From a virus, in IMG/VR virus record IMGVR_UViG_3300043466_001378, positions 1 to 24,250 of that record: 24,250 nt of DNA. One strand, given 5' to 3'. The notes beneath the pieces are model-generated. The model saw nothing but the letters and a program-made list of their open reading frames with translations, made no database searches and was not told the DNA's origin. The position numbers and the translations under genes were made by a program. Positions 21,036-24,250 of this stretch are shown one piece after another. Each line of letters begins with the position of its first letter. The first letter of the stretch is position 1.

Positions 21036-22603
21036 CTGAATATGTAGAGGACTCTGTATCATCAGAAGTTCAAATTACATCATCTAATGACTTTTTTAAA
21101 TTTTCTGAGGCAGCATACTCAGATCCGTTCTTTGAGAGCGCAGAGAAAATAAATAAATTTGATGGATTATCTTCTTCATTTAAAAGAAAAAATACTAGAT
21201 TAATACAAAAATATCATCGTGGCACAGGCGCGGGATCTAAGAAAATTGAAGATCCTGATGTAACTGGATATGCCATGTTTGAGGTTGTAGAGCCTCCATA
21301 TAATATGGATTATCTTTCTAAGATATATGAAATTTCATCACCCCACCATGCCGCATGTGACGCTAAAGTTTCTAATACAGTTGGTTTAGGGTATGACCTA
21401 TTAGAAACATCAGCAACAAAAGCCAGGATTGAAGAAATAGATGACAATGATACTGACAGATTAAGTTTTTTAAGAAGAAAAATAGCCCGTGCCAAGTCAG
21501 ATCTTTTTGAGACTGTTGACTCTATGAACGAGGACGAAAGTTTTACAGAGACTATGAAAAAAATTGCTACTGACTATGAATCAACTGGCAATGCCTATAT
21601 GGAAATTGGAAGAAAAGTCGATGGAAGTATAGGATATATTGGTCATGTTCCATCTAGCAATGTTAGAGTTCGTAGGATCAGAGATGGCTTCGTACAAATT
21701 GTTAATAATAAGGTAGTTTTCTTCAGGAATTATGGAGATCAGTCAACACCAGATCCTACTGGTCATGATACTAGGCCAAATGAACTTATTCATTTTAAGA
21801 AATATACTCCAACAAATAACTACTATGGTGTTCCAGATATTATCCCAGCACTAACAGCCCTTGCTGGTGACGAATTCGCATCTAAATTTAATCTAGACTA
21901 CTTTGAAAACAAGGCTGTCCCAAGATACATTGTTGTAGTTAAAGGTGCTAGGCTTTCTGATGAAAGCCAGCGTAAACTGCTTGAATTTTTCCAAACTGGG
22001 TTAAAGGGTAAAAATCATAGATCCCTATATATTCCTCTTCCTGCCGATGATGGACAATCTAAAGTAGAGTTCAAGATGGAACCAGTAGAGGCTGGGATAC
22101 AAGATTCTTCATTCAAGAACTATAGAATTGAAAATAGAGATGAAATTCTTATGGCCCATAGAGTTCCTGTAACAAAGGTTAGCATGGGTGCAGGAGTGTC
22201 ACTTGCTGCTGCAAGAGATGCAGATAAAAATTTCCGTGAGCAAGTTACAAAACCAACACAGGACTACTTTGAAAAGAAGATATCAAAGATTATTAAAGAA
22301 TTTACTGATATGTTCTATCTTAAATTTAATGAACTTACTCTTACTGATGAAGATACTCAAAGCAAGATTGACGAGAGATATCTCAGAATGCAAGTTTATG
22401 TTCCAAATGAAATTAGAGCATTAAAGGGTCTTCCAGCATTGGATAGCGGAGACAAGCCAATAGTTCTAAATGCTCAGGCTAGAGCAGAACAAACTACACA
22501 GGCAACTGGAAATCGCCAAAGGGATCAACAAAGGGAAAATAACTCCCCTGATATATCTGGAGAGGCAAGAAATCCACAAGGTGATGGAAGATCTGTGCAG
22601 TAA
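21032..22603 (+). CDS. Phage portal protein (PBSX-like), 523 aa
   Basis: The portal forms the dodecameric ring through which DNA enters the capsid. Family marks: SPHHAACDAKVSNTVGLGY (the wing start), STGNAYMEIGRKVDGSIGYI with VPSSNVRV, ELIHFKKYTPTNNYYGVPDI (stem region), and LAGDEFASKFNLDYFENKAVPRY followed by LLEFFQTGLKGKNHRSLYIP, as in PBSX/SPP1-like portal families. The C-terminal 60 residues are polar and low-complexity (Q, N, R). Preceded by a four-base overlap with the small upstream gene. Together with the next gene it opens the head module. Confidence 0.88.
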   Translation: MTEYVEDSVSSEVQITSSNDFFKFSEAAYSDPFFESAEKINKFDGLSSSFKRKNTRLIQKYHRGTGAGSKKIEDPDVTGYAMFEVVEPPYNMDYLSKIYEISSPHHAACDAKVSNTVGLGYDLLETSATKARIEEIDDNDTDRLSFLRRKIARAKSDLFETVDSMNEDESFTETMKKIATDYESTGNAYMEIGRKVDGSIGYIGHVPSSNVRVRRIRDGFVQIVNNKVVFFRNYGDQSTPDPTGHDTRPNELIHFKKYTPTNNYYGVPDIIPALTALAGDEFASKFNLDYFENKAVPRYIVVVKGARLSDESQRKLLEFFQTGLKGKNHRSLYIPLPADDGQSKVEFKMEPVEAGIQDSSFKNYRIENRDEILMAHRVPVTKVSMGAGVSLAAARDADKNFREQVTKPTQDYFEKKISKIIKEFTDMFYLKFNELTLTDEDTQSKIDERYLRMQVYVPNEIRALKGLPALDSGDKPIVLNAQARAEQTTQATGNRQRDQQRENNSPDISGEARNPQGDGRSVQ

Positions 22604-22618
22604 TTGTGGGTAAAATTT

Positions 22619-22646
22619 TTGTATTATTTTAAATACTTGGTAACAT
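22619..22646 (+). promoter_or_regulatory. Candidate promoter for the protease gene
   Basis: TTGTAT (22619-22624), 16-bp spacer ending TGG, then TAACAT (22641-22646), 9 nt before ATG 22656. No ribosome-binding site is seen, so a very short or absent leader is predicted. Confidence 0.45.
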
Positions 22647-22655
22647 TTAACTAAG

Positions 22656-24239
22656 ATGGAAATTAAAAAGTCTTATTGGCATAGTGACGGCGATAGAATA
22701 AGTCTGTCTGTTCCGTTTTTTAAGGTTGACAAAGAGCGTAGAATCGTATCTGGATTTGCTACGTTAGATAATGTTGATCGACACAATGATATAGTTGATG
22801 CAGAAGCATCAATGAAAGCATTTGAGACTTTCCGTGGCAATCTTCGTGAAATGCACCAGCCAATTGCTGTTGGTAAAGTAACTAACTTTAGAGAAGAGCA
22901 GTTTTTCGATAAGTCAACTGGTGAAACATACCGTGGGGTATTTGTAGATACATATGTCTCTAAGGGTGCCCAAGATACCTGGGAAAAGGTTCTTGACGGC
23001 ACTCTTTCTGGTTTTTCAATCGGTGGCAACATTACAAAAGTAGATACAGTTCAGAAGAATGGTGACTCAGTTAGAGTTATTAAAGAGTATGAACTTGTAG
23101 AATTATCTCTAGTTGATAGCCCAGCAAATCAACTAGCCAACATCTTTGCAGTACAAAAAAGTGATTCTGGAAATTCAATAACTGGAATAGCAGTAGATTT
23201 AAAAATGGATACCATTTTCTGGTGCGAGAATGACCAAATTGCTGTAGCGAAAGAGTCCGACTCCTCAACATGTATAGTTTGTGATACAGAAATGACAAAT
23301 ATTGGTTGGGTAGAGTCAAATGATATTTCTAAGAGTGAAGAAATAGAAAAGGCTATAAGCAGACATATTTCTAAAGCAGAGCCTGGAACATTAAAAGAGG
23401 GGGACTTTGTTTCCTGGAATTCTTCTGGCGGTACTGCTAGAGGAAGAATAGAATATATCATGACAGAAGGAACGCTAGGTGTTCCAGACTCAGATTTCTC
23501 TATTAATGCTACCCCAGAAGATCCTGCTGTTCTTATAAGAATATATAGAGAATCTGGCAATGGGTGGGAAGAAACAGAAACTTTAGTGGGTCACAAAATG
23601 AGTACACTAAGGAAAATAGATTCATTGCCTGAGGCAACAGACAAAGTAGCAAAGCAGGCAGAAGATGAAACCAATATTGAAGGAGGTGCAGCAAATATGG
23701 AAATTGAAAAAAATGATGAAACAGAAGCCACAGAAGAAGTTATCAAGTCAGACGGTTGTGGAGAAAACTGCGAATGCAACTGCAATAAGTCACTTGAAGA
23801 TTCAGAGATTGAAAAGGCTGATGTAGTAGAAGATCTTGCTACTGAAGAAGTTGAAGAAACTGAAGAGGTAGAAGAATTAGAAAAGGCTGCTGTCTCTGAT
23901 GTTGAGGTTGAAGAACCCGACTTTGTGAAAATGTTGGACGACCTCAAAACATTCTTTGGAGACAATATTACTAAGAGCGCAGAGGAAACTAAGTCTACAG
24001 TAGATGAACTTAGCAAGACTATAGATGCTCGTATTACAGAATTGGCTGATAAGCACGATTCCCTAAGCAAAGCAGTTGAGAATATCAAAAGTGCAATCGA
24101 CACAATCGAAAAGCGCGTTGATCTGGTTGAAAATGAAACTGCTGTTAAGAAGTCCCGCGATCTTGAGGGGTCAAAGGAAGAAAAAACAATAAGAAAAGGT
24201 ATCTGGTCTGGATCTTTCCTCGGCGTCCGTGACCTATAA
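22656..24239 (+). CDS. XkdF-like prohead protease fused to TUDOR-like and scaffold regions, 527 aa
   Basis: Residues 1-168 form an S78-type (XkdF-like, Peptidase_S78_2) protease: FATLDNVDRHNDIVD (34-48), catalytic His H67 in REMHQP, LSGFSIGG (117-124) with S118 or S121 as the nucleophile, and LSLVDSPAN (150-158). Residues 185-220 carry a partial zinc ribbon (C190, C206, C209). Residues 246-321 match the Hva1_TUDOR pattern: GDFVSW, ARGRIE, PEDPAVLIRIY, LVGHKMSTLRKI. From 348 on, an acidic, Glu/Val-rich, coiled-coil-like scaffold ends with the tail SGSFLGVRDL; C368, C372, C374 and C376 form an odd Cys cluster. It would cleave scaffold and capsid during maturation. The capsid gene presumably follows beyond the window. 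Confidence 0.82.
   Translation: MEIKKSYWHSDGDRISLSVPFFKVDKERRIVSGFATLDNVDRHNDIVDAEASMKAFETFRGNLREMHQPIAVGKVTNFREEQFFDKSTGETYRGVFVDTYVSKGAQDTWEKVLDGTLSGFSIGGNITKVDTVQKNGDSVRVIKEYELVELSLVDSPANQLANIFAVQKSDSGNSITGIAVDLKMDTIFWCENDQIAVAKESDSSTCIVCDTEMTNIGWVESNDISKSEEIEKAISRHISKAEPGTLKEGDFVSWNSSGGTARGRIEYIMTEGTLGVPDSDFSINATPEDPAVLIRIYRESGNGWEETETLVGHKMSTLRKIDSLPEATDKVAKQAEDETNIEGGAANMEIEKNDETEATEEVIKSDGCGENCECNCNKSLEDSEIEKADVVEDLATEEVEETEEVEELEKAAVSDVEVEEPDFVKMLDDLKTFFGDNITKSAEETKSTVDELSKTIDARITELADKHDSLSKAVENIKSAIDTIEKRVDLVENETAVKKSRDLEGSKEEKTIRKGIWSGSFLGVRDL
23697..24239 (+). CDS. Nested in-frame scaffold protein (internal start), 180 aa
   Basis: Within the protease gene and in the same frame, AAGGAGGTG (23680-23688) is followed by eight bases and ATG 23697 (M348 of the long product). 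This is as strong as any ribosome-binding site in the window. The predicted product is the acidic, coiled-coil C-terminal region only, i.e. a free scaffold, as lambda Nu3 is made from an internal start of the protease gene C. It keeps the cleavage-prone Glu/Lys-rich tail and the Cys cluster. Independent translation is inferred from sequence alone. Confidence 0.6.
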   Translation: MEIEKNDETEATEEVIKSDGCGENCECNCNKSLEDSEIEKADVVEDLATEEVEETEEVEELEKAAVSDVEVEEPDFVKMLDDLKTFFGDNITKSAEETKSTVDELSKTIDARITELADKHDSLSKAVENIKSAIDTIEKRVDLVENETAVKKSRDLEGSKEEKTIRKGIWSGSFLGVRDL

Positions 24240-24250
24240 ACAAAAAATCG

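Noticed and set aside
23129-24103. Leftward Ser-rich open frames opposite the protease gene
   Set aside because: Mirror images of an acidic Glu-rich coding region, without start signals.
1-24250. tRNA genes, CRISPR arrays, insertion sequences, integrase
   Set aside because: No cloverleaf with a GTTCRA T-loop, no regularly spaced repeat array and no transposase or integrase motifs were found by eye.

Overview
The window reads as part of the genome of a tailed double-stranded DNA phage (Caudoviricetes). It contains nucleotide-metabolism genes (a ThyX-type thymidylate synthase and a class II, cobalamin-dependent ribonucleotide reductase), a holin/endolysin lysis pair, a long run of tail-fibre and appendage genes, and then the start of the head module (portal, then an XkdF-like prohead protease). 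No integrase, terminase, tRNA or CRISPR array was seen. Most of the window is AT-rich. An actinobacterial host is the best guess but is inferred, not proven: several starts have a -10 hexamer exactly 6 nt before ATG, the signature of leaderless mRNAs that are common in Actinobacteria, and class II RNR, ThyX and the r1t-like holin fit that picture. The low GC would suit a low-GC (for example freshwater) actinobacterium.

Layout. Bases 1-2842 are transcribed leftwards. From 2842 down to 1082 there is a compact operon: an 80-aa CxxC protein, thyX, two small acidic proteins, a 27-aa membrane microprotein and an HNH protein, nearly all with overlapping start/stop codons. After a 362-bp gene-free stretch with G-runs and repeats come three small genes (719 to 101) in distinctly GC-richer DNA, followed by a leftward hairpin terminator. 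A 114-bp divergent region (2843-2956) with a CRP-like palindrome separates this arm from the rightward genes.

Bases 2957-24239 are transcribed rightwards: a GT4-like glycosyltransferase, nrdJ, the lysis cassette (holin, 42-aa acidic protein, amidase) and a clear intrinsic terminator at about 7298. The appendage region follows: a small beta-sandwich protein, a collagen-like protein, two long fibre proteins with related N-termini, a further tail protein, and a cysteine-rich protein with an eight-residue Cys repeat. Next is a cassette of overlapping genes: two paralogous small proteins flanking a zinc-ribbon protein, two paralogous dUTPase-fold-like proteins flanking a GT60-like glycosyltransferase, and a prolyl-4-hydroxylase-like 2OG-Fe(II) oxygenase. 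A 1119-aa carbohydrate-binding-module protein closes the region. The head module starts at 20697.

The most interesting points are: (1) an in-frame internal start with a perfect Shine-Dalgarno sequence inside the protease gene, predicting a nested scaffold protein; (2) the cysteine-octad tail protein; (3) the oxygenase plus GT60 pair beside fibre genes, which resembles the eukaryotic Skp1 hydroxyproline-glycosylation pair; (4) a 27-aa membrane microprotein locked between two genes by overlapping codons; and (5) precise leaderless promoters. All functional calls are from reading motifs by eye; no database search was possible.
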